DNA of 64,000 nt from Bacteroidales bacterium UBA6851 (GCA_002451795.1 DKDJ01000011.1:1-64000); one strand, 5' to 3'. Positions 1 through 8,177 are shown, counted from the first letter of the stretch. Numbers and translations are program-made. The notes: generated by a model not told the origin, from the letters alone.

Positions 1-63
1 GCGGTTGAGAAACAAGGCACAAGAAAGCAACTATGCTTCTTGTACTTATCTTTCATATTTATA

Positions 64-139
64 TAGGCTCGTAGCTCAGTTGGTTAGAGCGCCACACTGA
101 TAATGTGGAGGTCCGCGGTTCAACTCCGCGCGGGCCTAC
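64..139 (+). tRNA. tRNA-Ile (GAT)
   Basis: Cloverleaf is readable by eye: a 7-bp acceptor stem (TAGGCTC with GGGCCTA), a D-arm TAGCTCAGTTGG, an anticodon stem CCACA/TGTGG with loop CTGATAA (anticodon GAT), and a T-arm with GGTTCAACTCC. CCA is not encoded. It lies 5 bp from tRNA-Ala, the usual 16S-23S spacer pair. Here, however, the pair is followed by a terminator rather than 23S rRNA. Only 63 bp are visible upstream, so a 16S gene before it cannot be excluded. Confidence 0.95.
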
Positions 140-144
140 GTTAT

Positions 145-220
145 GGGGGTATAGCTCAGTTGGTAGAGCACCTGCTTTGCAAGCAGGGGGTCAAGAGTTC
201 GAATCTCTTTATCTCCACCA
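145..220 (+). tRNA. tRNA-Ala (TGC)
   Basis: Full cloverleaf: acceptor GGGGGTA pairs with TATCTCC, D-arm TAGCTCAGTTGG, anticodon stem CCTGC/GCAGG with loop TTTGCAA (anticodon TGC), T-arm AGAGTTCGAATCTCT. The CCA end is encoded at 218-220. It is probably cotranscribed with the preceding tRNA-Ile and stops at the hairpin that follows. Confidence 0.96.
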
Positions 221-225
221 TGATT

Positions 226-258
226 AAAGGTCAATCGGTTTTCGGTTGACCTTTTTTC
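226..258 (+). terminator. Intrinsic terminator after tRNA-Ile/tRNA-Ala
   Basis: A stem of AAAGGTCAA-type sequence (one T-G wobble) closes over a TTTT loop and is followed by a run of T residues. It ends the two-tRNA transcript and shows that no 23S gene is cotranscribed downstream. Confidence 0.85.
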
Positions 259-325
259 GTATTCTCTATTATTGATATCTGCTGCTTTGGATGATCATGC
301 TGGGCTTTTGGTAGCAATGTAGACA

Positions 326-377
326 TAAAAAAGAGAGGACGACCATCAAGTCATGCAGACTTTCTTGTCATCCTCTC
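326..377 (-). terminator. Terminator of tRNA-Pro
   Basis: Arms GAGAGGACGAC (333-343) and GTCATCCTCTC (367-377) pair with one wobble. On the minus strand the stem is followed by TTTTTTAT. It lies 4 bp beyond the tRNA-Pro 3' end. Confidence 0.8.
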
Positions 378-381
378 CTTG

Positions 382-455
382 TCGGGGTACTGTGACTCGA
401 ACACAGGACCCTCTGGTCCCAAACCAGATGCGCTAGCCAACTGCGCCACACCCCG
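382..455 (-). tRNA. tRNA-Pro (TGG)
   Basis: On the reverse strand the acceptor CGGGGTG pairs with TACCCCG, the D-arm is GGCGCAGTTGGCTAGCGC, the anticodon stem TCTGG/CCAGA holds loop TTTGGGA (anticodon TGG), and the T-arm is CTGTGTTCGAGTCACAG. CCA is not encoded. A TATATTTG box lies upstream at 474-481. Confidence 0.95.
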
Positions 456-473
456 TATTCCCGATTGGGACTG

Positions 474-481
474 CAAATATA
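474..481 (-). promoter_or_regulatory. -7 box of tRNA-Pro
   Basis: TATATTTG on the minus strand matches the Bacteroidota -7 consensus TAnnTTTG, 18 nt before the tRNA 5' end. The bases next to it (GACTGCAAATATA on the plus strand) recur upstream of tRNA-Arg at 8144-8156. Confidence 0.55.
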
Positions 482-514
482 CATCTTTTTTGATAAAAAG
501 AAAAATTTATATAG

Positions 515-522
515 TATTTTTG
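515..522 (+). promoter_or_regulatory. -7 box of lolD
   Basis: TATTTTTG matches the Bacteroidota -7 consensus and ends only 4 nt before the lolD ATG. If used, it would give a leaderless or near-leaderless mRNA. Confidence 0.45.
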
Positions 523-526
523 AGGT

Positions 527-1180
527 ATGATTATTCAGGCTTCTAATATTCGGAAGAGTTTCGGTACCCTTGAGGTGCTGAAGGGGGTGGATATTAATGT
601 GAATGAGAGTGAGGTCCTTGCGATTGTGGGCGCCTCTGGTGCAGGTAAATCTACTCTTCTTCAAATTCTCGGAACTTTGAGTTCGGCTGATTCCGGCTCT
701 CTTGTCATTGATGGATGTAATGTATCTAGTATGAGTCGCGATGCTCTTGCGGATTTTCGGTGCACCCATATTGGATTCGTGTTTCAGTCCCATCATCTTC
801 TCCCGGAGTTCTCGGCCGAAGAAAATGTGATGATCCCTGCGATGATTGCCGGTGCTTCTCGAAAGGAAGCACGTTATATGGCTCAAGAGTGGTTGAAGCG
901 GCTCGGGCTTTCTGAAAGGATGTCTCATAAACCGTCAGAACTCTCTGGTGGAGAGCAGCAGAGAGTTGCCATTGCCAGGGCGTTGGTGAACAGGCCCTCT
1001 GTGTTATTTGCCGATGAGCCTACGGGTAGTCTGGATTCGGCAACAAAACAGGAAATCCATAGGGTTCTTTTTGATCTGAGGGAGAGTACTGGACAGACGA
1101 TTGTCATAGTAACGCATGACGAGGGATTGGCTTCGTTATGTGACAGATGCCTGAAGATGAAGGATGGGAGATTCATTTAG
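527..1180 (+). CDS. lolD: ABC transporter ATP-binding protein, LolD type
   Basis: A 217-residue nucleotide-binding subunit. Walker [10 protein letters not shown] is at residues 35-43, the Q-loop FVFQSHH near 84-90, the ABC signature LSGGEQQR at 139-146, Walker B followed by DEPTGSLD at about 159-170, and a switch His in THD near the C-terminus. The SADSG and [15 protein letters not shown] segments are typical of the LolD/MacB/FtsE branch. LolD powers release of lipoproteins from the inner membrane with LolC/E. No permease gene is adjacent, which is common for Bacteroidota lolD, so the partner is inferred. The last 17 nt overlap the next gene. MacB-type NBD is the main alternative. Confidence 0.85.
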   Translation: MIIQASNIRKSFGTLEVLKGVDINVNESEVLAIVGASGAGKSTLLQILGTLSSADSGSLVIDGCNVSSMSRDALADFRCTHIGFVFQSHHLLPEFSAEENVMIPAMIAGASRKEARYMAQEWLKRLGLSERMSHKPSELSGGEQQRVAIARALVNRPSVLFADEPTGSLDSATKQEIHRVLFDLRESTGQTIVIVTHDEGLASLCDRCLKMKDGRFI

Positions 1181-1874
1181 ATTCAAGAGATTCGAGGTCA
1201 GACACAGGGACTCGGCATTGAAAGTAGGAACTGATGCTGTGGTGCTAGGCTCCGTTATGACTATTGATGGCAGTGAGCGGTCTGCTCTTGACATTGGCAC
1301 TGGTACGGGCGTGATTGCATTGATGGCTGCTCAGCGCACTGAAGGTTCTTGTATGATAACAGGAATTGATATTGATCCGCTTTCGGCCAGGGAGGCGGCC
1401 TGGAATTTTGAGCATTCTCCATGGAAAGACCGTTTATCATCGATGTGTTGCTCTCTTGATGGATTTTGTGACGGGCATTTGGAAAGAAAGTATGACCTGA
1501 TATTCTCCAATCCTCCTTATTATGATGACTCGTTGAAGAACCCGGATGCCAGAGAGGCGATGGCGCGGCACACCCATTCTTTGTCGCATAGCGATTTATG
1601 TTCGCGCGTAGGCTGTCTTCTCGCTCCGTCCGGGCGGTTTTGTGTGATTCTTCCGTCAGATAGCATGCCGCGTTTTCGCCGTATTGCTGGTTCTTTTGGG
1701 CTTGTGGCAAACCGCATTGTCGAAGTGAGCACTACCGAGAGTAAGAAAGCTTCACGTGTAGTGGCAGAGTTCTCTCGTAACATCAAAACTACAACGTTGG
1801 AGGCCATTTTCCTTCAATGTAACGGTGCGCGGAGTGAAAAGTTTGCCGAATTGACAAAAGACTTTTATCTATAA
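1164..1874 (+). CDS. trmN6: tRNA1(Val) (adenine(37)-N6)-methyltransferase
   Basis: A 236-residue class I SAM-dependent methyltransferase. The [10 protein letters not shown] start and [10 protein letters not shown] segment are the family's N-terminal signature. The SAM site DIGTGTG is at residues 43-49 and the N6-adenine catalytic motif NPPYY at 116-120. The family (YfiC/TrmN6) methylates A37 of tRNA1-Val. The ATG at 1164 lies inside the end of lolD in another frame. It is preferred because FRFKRF, conserved at the family's start, begins five codons later, so the 17-nt overlap is probably real and couples the two genes. Confidence 0.85.
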   Translation: MGDSFRFKRFEVRHRDSALKVGTDAVVLGSVMTIDGSERSALDIGTGTGVIALMAAQRTEGSCMITGIDIDPLSAREAAWNFEHSPWKDRLSSMCCSLDGFCDGHLERKYDLIFSNPPYYDDSLKNPDAREAMARHTHSLSHSDLCSRVGCLLAPSGRFCVILPSDSMPRFRRIAGSFGLVANRIVEVSTTESKKASRVVAEFSRNIKTTTLEAIFLQCNGARSEKFAELTKDFYL

Positions 1875-1998
1875 TAATTCGCCACAAATGGGGATTTCTG
1901 CCCCAAATTTATGCTTTTCACCACAAACGGGGAGCATTTGTTTCGCCTTTATTTCTTAAAGGGCTAAATTTGCTATCAAACAAATTGTATTTTAGAAG
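1875..1998. promoter_or_regulatory. Upstream region of the acyl ligase operon with direct repeats
   Basis: Two copies of a 13-mer, CCACAAATGGGGA (1882-1894) and CCACAAACGGGGA (1921-1933), differ at one base and start 39 bp apart. GGGG (1890-1893) can also pair with CCCC at 1901-1904, forming a small hairpin after trmN6. A TAAATTTG -7 box is at 1965-1972, about 26 nt before the start codon. The repeats may be operator half-sites. That is inference. Confidence 0.4.
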
Positions 1999-3657
1999 AT
2001 GTACGACATTAAATCATCAGACAATTTCGTCCTCCGCTTTGAGCAGACGGTGAAAGAGTGCTGGGATATGCCCGCACTTAGTGACTACAAGTCCTCTCCA
2101 CTTACTTATGGTGAACTTGCCAGAGAAATAGAGACACTTGTCCTTCTGTGGAAGAATGCTGGACTTAAAAAAGGTGACAAAATCGCCATCAATGCACGTA
2201 GCAGTGCAGCTTGGGCAAAACTTTTCTATGCTGCACAAGCCGGGGGATTTGTGGCAGTGCAGATATTTAACGCTTTCACCCCATCAGATACGGTTAGTCT
2301 CGTAAATCATTCCGAATCGCGAATATTATATACGGAGAAACCTATCTTTGACAAGATGAATTTCGACGAGTTGCCAGAGCTTGTGGCAGCGATTGATACA
2401 AGAAGTGGGGTGCTTCTTGCAAGTCGTGGCAATTTTGAAGAGCTTTACGCGACTAAGGACAAGGCGTTCGAGGATTCTCATGCAGGCGGATACGGCCCAG
2501 ATAAGGTGAATTTCACTCCTGTGGAACTTGATGATATCGCTGCTATCATGTATACTTCAGGCTCGACCGGCAACCCTAAGGGAGTGATGCTTGCCAACAG
2601 GAATCTTAGTATGAATGTTTATTTCCTCCCTACGCACGTTCCTTTCAGAAGGGGAGAAAACTATGTCAGCATACTGCCTTATGCGCATATCTTTGGTATG
2701 ACTGTGGATATGGTGGCCCCTTTGTGCTACGGAATGCACCTTGTGGTACTCGGTCTTCCTCCGATTCCATCTAACCTCAAGCCGGCACTTCGTGAGTTTA
2801 AGCCGCGTGTGTTCTTCTCTGTGCCGCTTGTGCTTACAAAGCTCATAGAGGATACTCTTGGTGAGTTTATACACAGTAAGAGCGGTTCAGCCAAACTTGA
2901 GGATTACAAGAACAATCCGGACTTCTGCAACGCTCTTAGGATTATCTTTGATCAGGCTCTTGGCGGACATATTGAGATGTTTGCCACTGGTGGTGCTGCT
3001 ATTCCGGAACATTTTGAGAAATTGCTTGTGGAGCAGCTTCAGCTTCCGTTCATTACCGGATATGGTATGACCGAGACAGCTCCAGTTATCAGTATCGGAC
3101 ATCTTGGACACTATAAACTAAGAGAGTGCGGCGAGTGGATACGCGAGGGTGTTGACCTCAAAATAGACTCTTCCAATCCGTCTAAAGTTCCTGGCGAGAT
3201 TCTTGTCAAGGGAAACATTGTGTTCAAGGGGTATTACAAGAACGAAGAGGCCACCAAAGCCGCTTTCACTCCTGACGGGTGGTTCCGTACTGGAGATCTT
3301 GCCACTATTGATGAAGATGATAGCCTTTTCATCGTGGGTAGATGTAAGAGTATGATTCTGTCATCCAATGGACAGAATATTTTCCCTGAAGAAATAGAAG
3401 TTGTCCTTAACTCTCTGCCTTACGTGGCTGAGTCTCTTGTCGTTTCACGTAAGGATAGGCTTGTCGCTCTAATTGTTCCGGATATGAATCTTGCTGGAGA
3501 TCTGGATGCGGCTGGATTGAAGAGTATAATGGACAGTAATTTGGAAATTCTTAACCAAAAAATGCCTATTTATTCTCAAGTAGCCTCGTACGAACTGCGC
3601 TATGATCCTTTTGCGAAGACTCCGAAAGGAAGCATTAGGCGGTTTATGTACGAGTAA
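1999..3657 (+). CDS. AMP-forming acyl-CoA/acyl-ACP synthetase, copy 1
   Basis: A 552-residue ANL-superfamily enzyme that activates a carboxylic acid as acyl-AMP and transfers it to CoA or ACP. The P-loop YTSGSTGNPKG is at 185-195. YGMTE (A5), GWFRTGDL (A7) and VGRCKSMILSSNGQNIFPEEIE (A8 hinge) follow in the expected order, and the catalytic lysine region KTPKGSIRRF is at the C-terminus. It has the long-chain fatty-acyl ligase layout. The neighbouring fabF-fabZ-fabI suggests it loads fatty acids into synthesis or salvage. The exact acyl chain and acceptor cannot be read from the sequence. A near-identical-length paralogue follows directly. Confidence 0.85.
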   Translation: MYDIKSSDNFVLRFEQTVKECWDMPALSDYKSSPLTYGELAREIETLVLLWKNAGLKKGDKIAINARSSAAWAKLFYAAQAGGFVAVQIFNAFTPSDTVSLVNHSESRILYTEKPIFDKMNFDELPELVAAIDTRSGVLLASRGNFEELYATKDKAFEDSHAGGYGPDKVNFTPVELDDIAAIMYTSGSTGNPKGVMLANRNLSMNVYFLPTHVPFRRGENYVSILPYAHIFGMTVDMVAPLCYGMHLVVLGLPPIPSNLKPALREFKPRVFFSVPLVLTKLIEDTLGEFIHSKSGSAKLEDYKNNPDFCNALRIIFDQALGGHIEMFATGGAAIPEHFEKLLVEQLQLPFITGYGMTETAPVISIGHLGHYKLRECGEWIREGVDLKIDSSNPSKVPGEILVKGNIVFKGYYKNEEATKAAFTPDGWFRTGDLATIDEDDSLFIVGRCKSMILSSNGQNIFPEEIEVVLNSLPYVAESLVVSRKDRLVALIVPDMNLAGDLDAAGLKSIMDSNLEILNQKMPIYSQVASYELRYDPFAKTPKGSIRRFMYE

Positions 3658-3658
3658 G

Positions 3659-3697
3659 GCACCGGGGCGAAGTGTTTTCGCCCCAGTGCTTTTGTTT
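3659..3697 (+). terminator. Terminator between the two acyl ligases
   Basis: GCAC plus GGGGCGAA pairs with TTCGCCCC plus GTGC, followed by TTTTGTTTT. This strong hairpin sits inside an otherwise continuous gene block, so copy 2 and the fab genes may be expressed at a different level from copy 1. Confidence 0.85.
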
Positions 3698-3724
3698 TAA
3701 GACTGTTATAAAAACTAGAGATAT

Positions 3725-5383
3725 ATGTATAAACTAGAACCGACCGACAATTTTATTTACACATTTGAGACTTCAGTTAAAGAATGCTGGGACAAACCTG
3801 CACTTGATGACTATAGAGTTTCAAGTGTCACTTATGGACAACTGGCTGCAGAAATCGAAGAACTTATCCTTTTCTGGAATGCCATCGGCCTCAAGAAAGG
3901 CGACAAGATAGCCATCAATGCCAGAAGTAGTGCGGCTTGGGCCAAACTTTTCCTTGCATCTCAGGTTGGAGGCTTTGTCTCAGTGCAACTTTTTAATGGG
4001 TTTACCCCATCTGATACAGCAAGCCTGGTGGCTCATTCCGATGCAAAACTGCTTTATTCGGAGAAGCCTATTGTTGACAAGATGGATCTTGCCACAATCC
4101 CAAATGTGAAGGCTGTATTCGATACCAAAAGCGGAGATCTACTTTGTGGCAGGGACAATGTACCAGAGGTTTATGCTCATAAGTCCGAGCTTTTCCATGA
4201 GGCTCATCCTCATGGACTGACTCCAGCAGATATTCACTATGAACTCCCAGACTTTGATAGCCTTGCTGCCATCATGTATACCTCCGGCTCTACCGGTAAC
4301 CCTAAGGGAGTGATGCTGACTAATCTCAACCTCTCTGCTAATGTAGAGCTTATTCCGAGACATTTTCCGTATCGCCGGGAGGATAATTATGTAAGTGTGC
4401 TTCCTTATGCGCATATTTTCGGAATGGTGTATGATATGCTCGCTCCTTTGTGCCTGGGAATGCATCTTGTCGTGCTTGGACTTCCTCCTGTACCTGCCAA
4501 TTTGAAACCAGCTATGAGGGAGTTCCGGCCTTATGTGTTCTTTGCTGTTCCTCTGATTCTCGTGAAGATGCTTGAGGATTCAATAGGAGAGTTTATTCAT
4601 AGCAAGAGTGGAGCAGCCAAGCTTGCTGACTACAAGAATAACCCTGACTATTGCGAGGCACTTTCTACCATCTTTATGAAGGCTCTTGGTGGAAATGTTG
4701 GCTTGTTTGTGACTGGTGGCGCTGCAATTCCTGAGCACCTGGAGAAACTATTTGTGGAGCAACTTCAGCTTCCATTCGTAACAGGATACGGCATGACAGA
4801 GGCGGCACCGACCATCTGCCTTGGACATAAAGGGACCTACAAGCTTAAGGAGTGCGGTGAGTATGTGGATGAGGCTGTGGACTTGAAGATAGACTCCACA
4901 GATCCAGAGAACATTCCAGGAGAGATTCTTATCAGGGGCAATGTCGTGTTTAAGGGATACTACAAGAACGAAGTCGCTACTGCCGCTGCCTTTACGGAGG
5001 ATGGATGGTTCCACACAGGTGATCTCGGTACTATGGACAAGGACCATAGCGTATTTATCGTGGGCAGGTGCAAGAGCATGATTCTGTCAGCCAACGGGCA
5101 GAATATTTTCCCGGAGGAGATAGAGGTTGTGCTCAATGCTTTCCCTTTTGTGGCAGAGTCTTTGATTGTCTCTCGTAAGGATAGGCTTGTTGCGCTTATT
5201 GTGCCTGATATGAATAGAGCCGGTGATATGGATGCCAATGCACTGAAGGGTGTTATGGATGGATATATTGAAGCACTCAACAAGAAGATCCCTTCATATT
5301 CTCAAGTGAGTGCATACGAATTGCACTATGATCCTTTCGCTAAGACGCCGAAAGGAAGTATAAAACGTTTTATGTATGAATAA
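3725..5383 (+). CDS. AMP-forming acyl-CoA/acyl-ACP synthetase, copy 2
   Basis: Same length (552 residues) and the same motif order as the preceding gene: YTSGSTGNPKG, YGMTEAAP, GWFHTGDL, VGRCKSMILSANGQN and KTPKGSIKRF. Long blocks such as KKGDKIAINARSSAAWAKLF are identical between the two, so this is a tandem duplication that has since diverged. Differences cluster in the middle of the N-terminal domain (about residues 110-180), compatible with altered acyl specificity, although this was not tested. The last 8 nt overlap fabF, indicating translational coupling with the fatty-acid genes. Confidence 0.85.
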   Translation: MYKLEPTDNFIYTFETSVKECWDKPALDDYRVSSVTYGQLAAEIEELILFWNAIGLKKGDKIAINARSSAAWAKLFLASQVGGFVSVQLFNGFTPSDTASLVAHSDAKLLYSEKPIVDKMDLATIPNVKAVFDTKSGDLLCGRDNVPEVYAHKSELFHEAHPHGLTPADIHYELPDFDSLAAIMYTSGSTGNPKGVMLTNLNLSANVELIPRHFPYRREDNYVSVLPYAHIFGMVYDMLAPLCLGMHLVVLGLPPVPANLKPAMREFRPYVFFAVPLILVKMLEDSIGEFIHSKSGAAKLADYKNNPDYCEALSTIFMKALGGNVGLFVTGGAAIPEHLEKLFVEQLQLPFVTGYGMTEAAPTICLGHKGTYKLKECGEYVDEAVDLKIDSTDPENIPGEILIRGNVVFKGYYKNEVATAAAFTEDGWFHTGDLGTMDKDHSVFIVGRCKSMILSANGQNIFPEEIEVVLNAFPFVAESLIVSRKDRLVALIVPDMNRAGDMDANALKGVMDGYIEALNKKIPSYSQVSAYELHYDPFAKTPKGSIKRFMYE

Positions 5384-6629
5384 TAACGGAAGAAGAGTAG
5401 TCATTACTGGAGCCGGAATAATTTCTCCAGTGGGAAATGACGTTAATACATTTTGGGAGAGCTTGAAAGCCGGAAAGTGCGGAATTACGCGCATAGAGGA
5501 TTTTACAGAATATAACCTCCCGATTCATGTTGCAGGTAGGGTCAAAGATTTTGATCCGCTCCAGCATGGACTTACGGTTGCTGAGAAGCGTAGAAATGAC
5601 CTTTATAGCCAGTACGCTCTTGCTGCGGCCTCGGAAGCTATGGCTGCTTGCGGTCTGGTGTCCCGTGAGAATATTGAACCAGAAAGGTTCGGAGTATATA
5701 TCGGCTCCGGCATTGGCGGTATCAATACCATGGTTGCGCAGACCAAAGTGCTTTTTGAGGAAGGTGTAGAAAGGATCTCACCACTTTTTGTGCCGATGAT
5801 GATTGGCAATATAGCCGGTGGTAATGTGGCTATAAAGTACAAGGCACAAGGGCCTTGTCTAACACATGTATCTGCTTGTGCTACTGGTACCAATTCTATT
5901 GGAGAAGCTTATCTTGCCATAAAGTACGGTCGAGCGGATGCTATTCTTACTGGAGGCAGTGAGGCTGCTGTGACCCCTCTTGCCATCGGTGGTTTTGCCA
6001 ATAGTCGTGCTCTTACTACCGAGTCGGATCCGACCAAGGCTTGTCTGCCTTTTGATGCCCGTAGAGGTGGCTTCGTGATGGCAGAAGGGGCTGCTTTGAT
6101 GATGCTTGAGGAATACGAGCACGCAGTGGCAAGAGGTGCGAATATCATCGCTGAGGTGTGCGGCTACGGTTGCACTTGCGATGCGCATCATTATACTGCG
6201 CCTCGTCCTGATGGTGTTCCTGCTGCTAGAGCTATCCGTGAGGCTCTTGATGAGGCTGGATATCGTGATGGCGAGAATCTATATATCAATGCTCATGGCA
6301 CCGGAACACACCTCAATGATGCATCTGAGACCAATGCATTCAAGCTTGCCCTTGGTGACAAGGAGGCAAGACGTGCATCAATCAGCTCTACTAAGTCTAT
6401 GCACGGACACATGTTTGGGGCAACCGGTGCTGCCGAACTTGTAGCTTCGGCATTTGCTTTGAAAGAGGGCATTGTTCCTCCAACCATCGGACTTGAGCAG
6501 CCGGATCCTGAGTGTGATCTCGACTACACACCGCTTACAGCAAAAAAACGTGACCTTGATATAGCAATATCCAATTCTCTTGGCTTTGGCGGACATAATG
6601 TCTGTGTGGCTTTGAGGAGAATTGACTAA
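5376..6629 (+). CDS. fabF: 3-oxoacyl-ACP synthase II
   Basis: A 417-residue condensing enzyme of type II fatty-acid synthesis that joins malonyl-ACP to acyl-ACP. It shows the KAS II catalytic set: Cys168 in the SACATGT nucleophile loop, a first His in NAHGTGTHLND near 309, and STKSMHGHMFGATGAAE supplying the conserved Lys and second His. It ends with the NSLGFGGHN loop of FabF. The ATG overlaps the end of the upstream ligase. The downstream neighbours fabZ and fabI supply two later steps of the cycle. A ketoreductase (FabG) and ACP are not in this block. Confidence 0.93.
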   Translation: MNNNGRRVVITGAGIISPVGNDVNTFWESLKAGKCGITRIEDFTEYNLPIHVAGRVKDFDPLQHGLTVAEKRRNDLYSQYALAAASEAMAACGLVSRENIEPERFGVYIGSGIGGINTMVAQTKVLFEEGVERISPLFVPMMIGNIAGGNVAIKYKAQGPCLTHVSACATGTNSIGEAYLAIKYGRADAILTGGSEAAVTPLAIGGFANSRALTTESDPTKACLPFDARRGGFVMAEGAALMMLEEYEHAVARGANIIAEVCGYGCTCDAHHYTAPRPDGVPAARAIREALDEAGYRDGENLYINAHGTGTHLNDASETNAFKLALGDKEARRASISSTKSMHGHMFGATGAAELVASAFALKEGIVPPTIGLEQPDPECDLDYTPLTAKKRDLDIAISNSLGFGGHNVCVALRRID

Positions 6630-6641
6630 CAATGATAACAA

Positions 6642-7070
6642 ATGAATAGAGAAGAAATAAAGAATCACTTGCCTCATCGAGAGCCTATGCTGCTTGTGGA
6701 TGAGTCAGAAATGGATGGAGAGTATGTGGTTTCCAAATATACTATCCGAGACAACGAATTTTTCACGCAAGGTCATTTCCCTGGGTATCCTGTAGTGCCG
6801 GGGGTGATACTCTGTGAGATTATGGCGCAGTCAAGTTTTCTGCTCATACCTCAGGAGGAATTGAAATCAAATACTGCTTTCTATGCAGGTCTTGACAATG
6901 TGAAGTTCAAGAATTCGGTTTTTCCTGGGGATACCGTGTGTGTCAGAGCTCGCACTGTAGGCCGTAAGGGCCCACTTGTAGTGGTGGAAGCAAAGGCTTC
7001 GGTAAATGGCAAACTTGCTTGCCAGGGGAAACTCTCGTTTATGTTGGTTCCAAATGAAAAATTGAAATAA
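6642..7070 (+). CDS. fabZ: 3-hydroxyacyl-ACP dehydratase
   Basis: A 142-residue hot-dog-fold protein. The FabZ signature GHFPGYPVVPGVILCEIMAQ contains catalytic His45 and Glu59. The N-terminus with LPHREPMLLVD and the length match the family. It removes water from 3-hydroxyacyl-ACP between the reductase steps of fatty-acid elongation. It sits 12 nt after fabF and 1 nt before fabI, clearly in the same transcript. Confidence 0.93.
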   Translation: MNREEIKNHLPHREPMLLVDESEMDGEYVVSKYTIRDNEFFTQGHFPGYPVVPGVILCEIMAQSSFLLIPQEELKSNTAFYAGLDNVKFKNSVFPGDTVCVRARTVGRKGPLVVVEAKASVNGKLACQGKLSFMLVPNEKLK

Positions 7071-7071
7071 A

Positions 7072-7893
7072 ATGGCATACGGATTATTGAAAGGGAAGAA
7101 AGGCATCGTATTCGGTGCCCTGAATGATCAGTCTATCGCATGGAAGGCTGCTTTGAAAGCTGCAGAAGAAGGTGCTGAACTCGTACTTACGAACACACCG
7201 GTTTCCATCCGTCTTGGAACCATAGATCAACTCGCGCAGCAGTGTAATGCTAAGGTTATTCCAGCTGATGCTACTTCTTTAGAGGATTTGCAAGGTCTTG
7301 TGGATGGTGCCATGGGGCAGTTTGGCGGCAAGTTTGATTTTGTGCTCCATTCCATCGGAATGTCTCCAAACATCCGTAAAAATAAGCCATACGAGGATAC
7401 TAATTATGATTTCTTTGGCAAAACACTGGATATTTCCGCCTTGTCATTCCATAAGCTGCTTAACGTCTTGTACAAAAAGGACGCCCTTAATGAATGGGGT
7501 TCTGTGGTGGCACTGACATATATCGCTGCACAACGTACATTCCAGGGGTACAATGATATGGCGGATGCCAAGGCTCTCCTTGAATCTATTGCAAGAAGTT
7601 TTGGAGTCATATATGGAAAGCATCGCCATGTGCGCATCAATACTGTTTCTCAGTCTCCTACAAAGACAACAGCGGGGAGCGGTATTGCTGGAATGGAGGA
7701 AATGTTTGTGTATGCGGACAAGATGTCTCCGCTGGGCAATGCATCTGCATCCGACTGCGCTGACTATATAGTGAGCTTGTTCTCAGACTTGACCAAGCAT
7801 GTCACGATGCAGACTCTGTACCATGACGGAGGTTTCTCGTCCACTGGACTTACCGCTGAGGTAGTGGATGCATTCACAAAAGGACTTAAGTAA
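7072..7893 (+). CDS. fabI: Enoyl-ACP reductase (NADH)
   Basis: A 273-residue SDR-fold reductase that completes each round of fatty-acid elongation. Diagnostic FabI features are LNDQSIAWKAA in the cofactor loop (about 17-27), HSIGMSP near 93-99, and the Tyr-x6-Lys catalytic pair Y160/K167 in YNDMADAKA. It has the length of classical FabI. It is the last gene of the block and is followed by two hairpins. FabI is the usual target of triclosan-type inhibitors. No resistance change can be judged by eye. Confidence 0.93.
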   Translation: MAYGLLKGKKGIVFGALNDQSIAWKAALKAAEEGAELVLTNTPVSIRLGTIDQLAQQCNAKVIPADATSLEDLQGLVDGAMGQFGGKFDFVLHSIGMSPNIRKNKPYEDTNYDFFGKTLDISALSFHKLLNVLYKKDALNEWGSVVALTYIAAQRTFQGYNDMADAKALLESIARSFGVIYGKHRHVRINTVSQSPTKTTAGSGIAGMEEMFVYADKMSPLGNASASDCADYIVSLFSDLTKHVTMQTLYHDGGFSSTGLTAEVVDAFTKGLK

Positions 7894-7912
7894 TGCTCAT
7901 TCCGAATGAGCA
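7894..7912 (+). terminator. Hairpin directly after fabI
   Basis: A perfect 8-bp inverted repeat TGCTCATT/AATGAGCA around CCG begins at the base after the fabI stop. No T run follows, so it may act as an mRNA 3' stabiliser ahead of the real terminator rather than as a terminator. Confidence 0.45.
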
Positions 7913-7955
7913 ATAGCCTTACCTTTAAAAGGTTATAGGTGAATATATGAAAACG

Positions 7956-7994
7956 AAAAGAGACCGGCTAAAAGCAATTTAGTCGGTCTCTTTT
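7956..7994. terminator. Bidirectional terminator between fabI and tRNA-Arg
   Basis: AAAAGAGACCG pairs with CGGTCTCTTTT, and the stem is flanked by A-rich sequence on one side and T-rich on the other. It can stop both the fabI transcript and the opposing tRNA-Arg transcript. Confidence 0.85.
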
Positions 7995-7995
7995 G

Positions 7996-8069
7996 TGATT
8001 CCGGCGCGATTCGAACGCGCGACCCACAGCTTAGAAGGCTGTTGCTCTATCCAACTGAGCTACGGAACC
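7996..8069 (-). tRNA. tRNA-Arg (TCT)
   Basis: On the reverse strand the acceptor GGTTCCG pairs with CGGAATC (one G-T), the D-arm is TAGCTCAGTTGGATAGAGCA, the anticodon stem CAGCC/GGCTG-type holds TTCTAA (anticodon TCT), and the T-arm is GCGCGTTCGAATCGCGC. CCA is not encoded. Confidence 0.95.
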
Positions 8070-8177
8070 AATCCTCAAAGCAGCTCCCCTTAATGCTCGG
8101 GGACACTGCTGGTGAATGGTATGACGACCACTTCACCTAAATAGACTGCAAATATAGGAATAATTTCCGAAATAGTA
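8070..8177 (-). promoter_or_regulatory. Promoter region of tRNA-Arg
   Basis: A TATATTTG -7 box lies on the minus strand at 8149-8156, embedded in the same GACTGCAAATATA context seen upstream of tRNA-Pro. Between box and tRNA there is room for two small hairpins (AGCAG..TCCCC with GGGGA..CTGCT, and GTGAA..TTCAC). These are presumably in the tRNA precursor leader. Confidence 0.45.

Noticed and set aside
1..63. The 3' end of a 16S rRNA gene before tRNA-Ile
   Set aside because: The visible bases lack the conserved 16S end (CACCTCCTTT-like). They hold only a weak hairpin ACAAGAAAGCA/TGCTTCTTGT.
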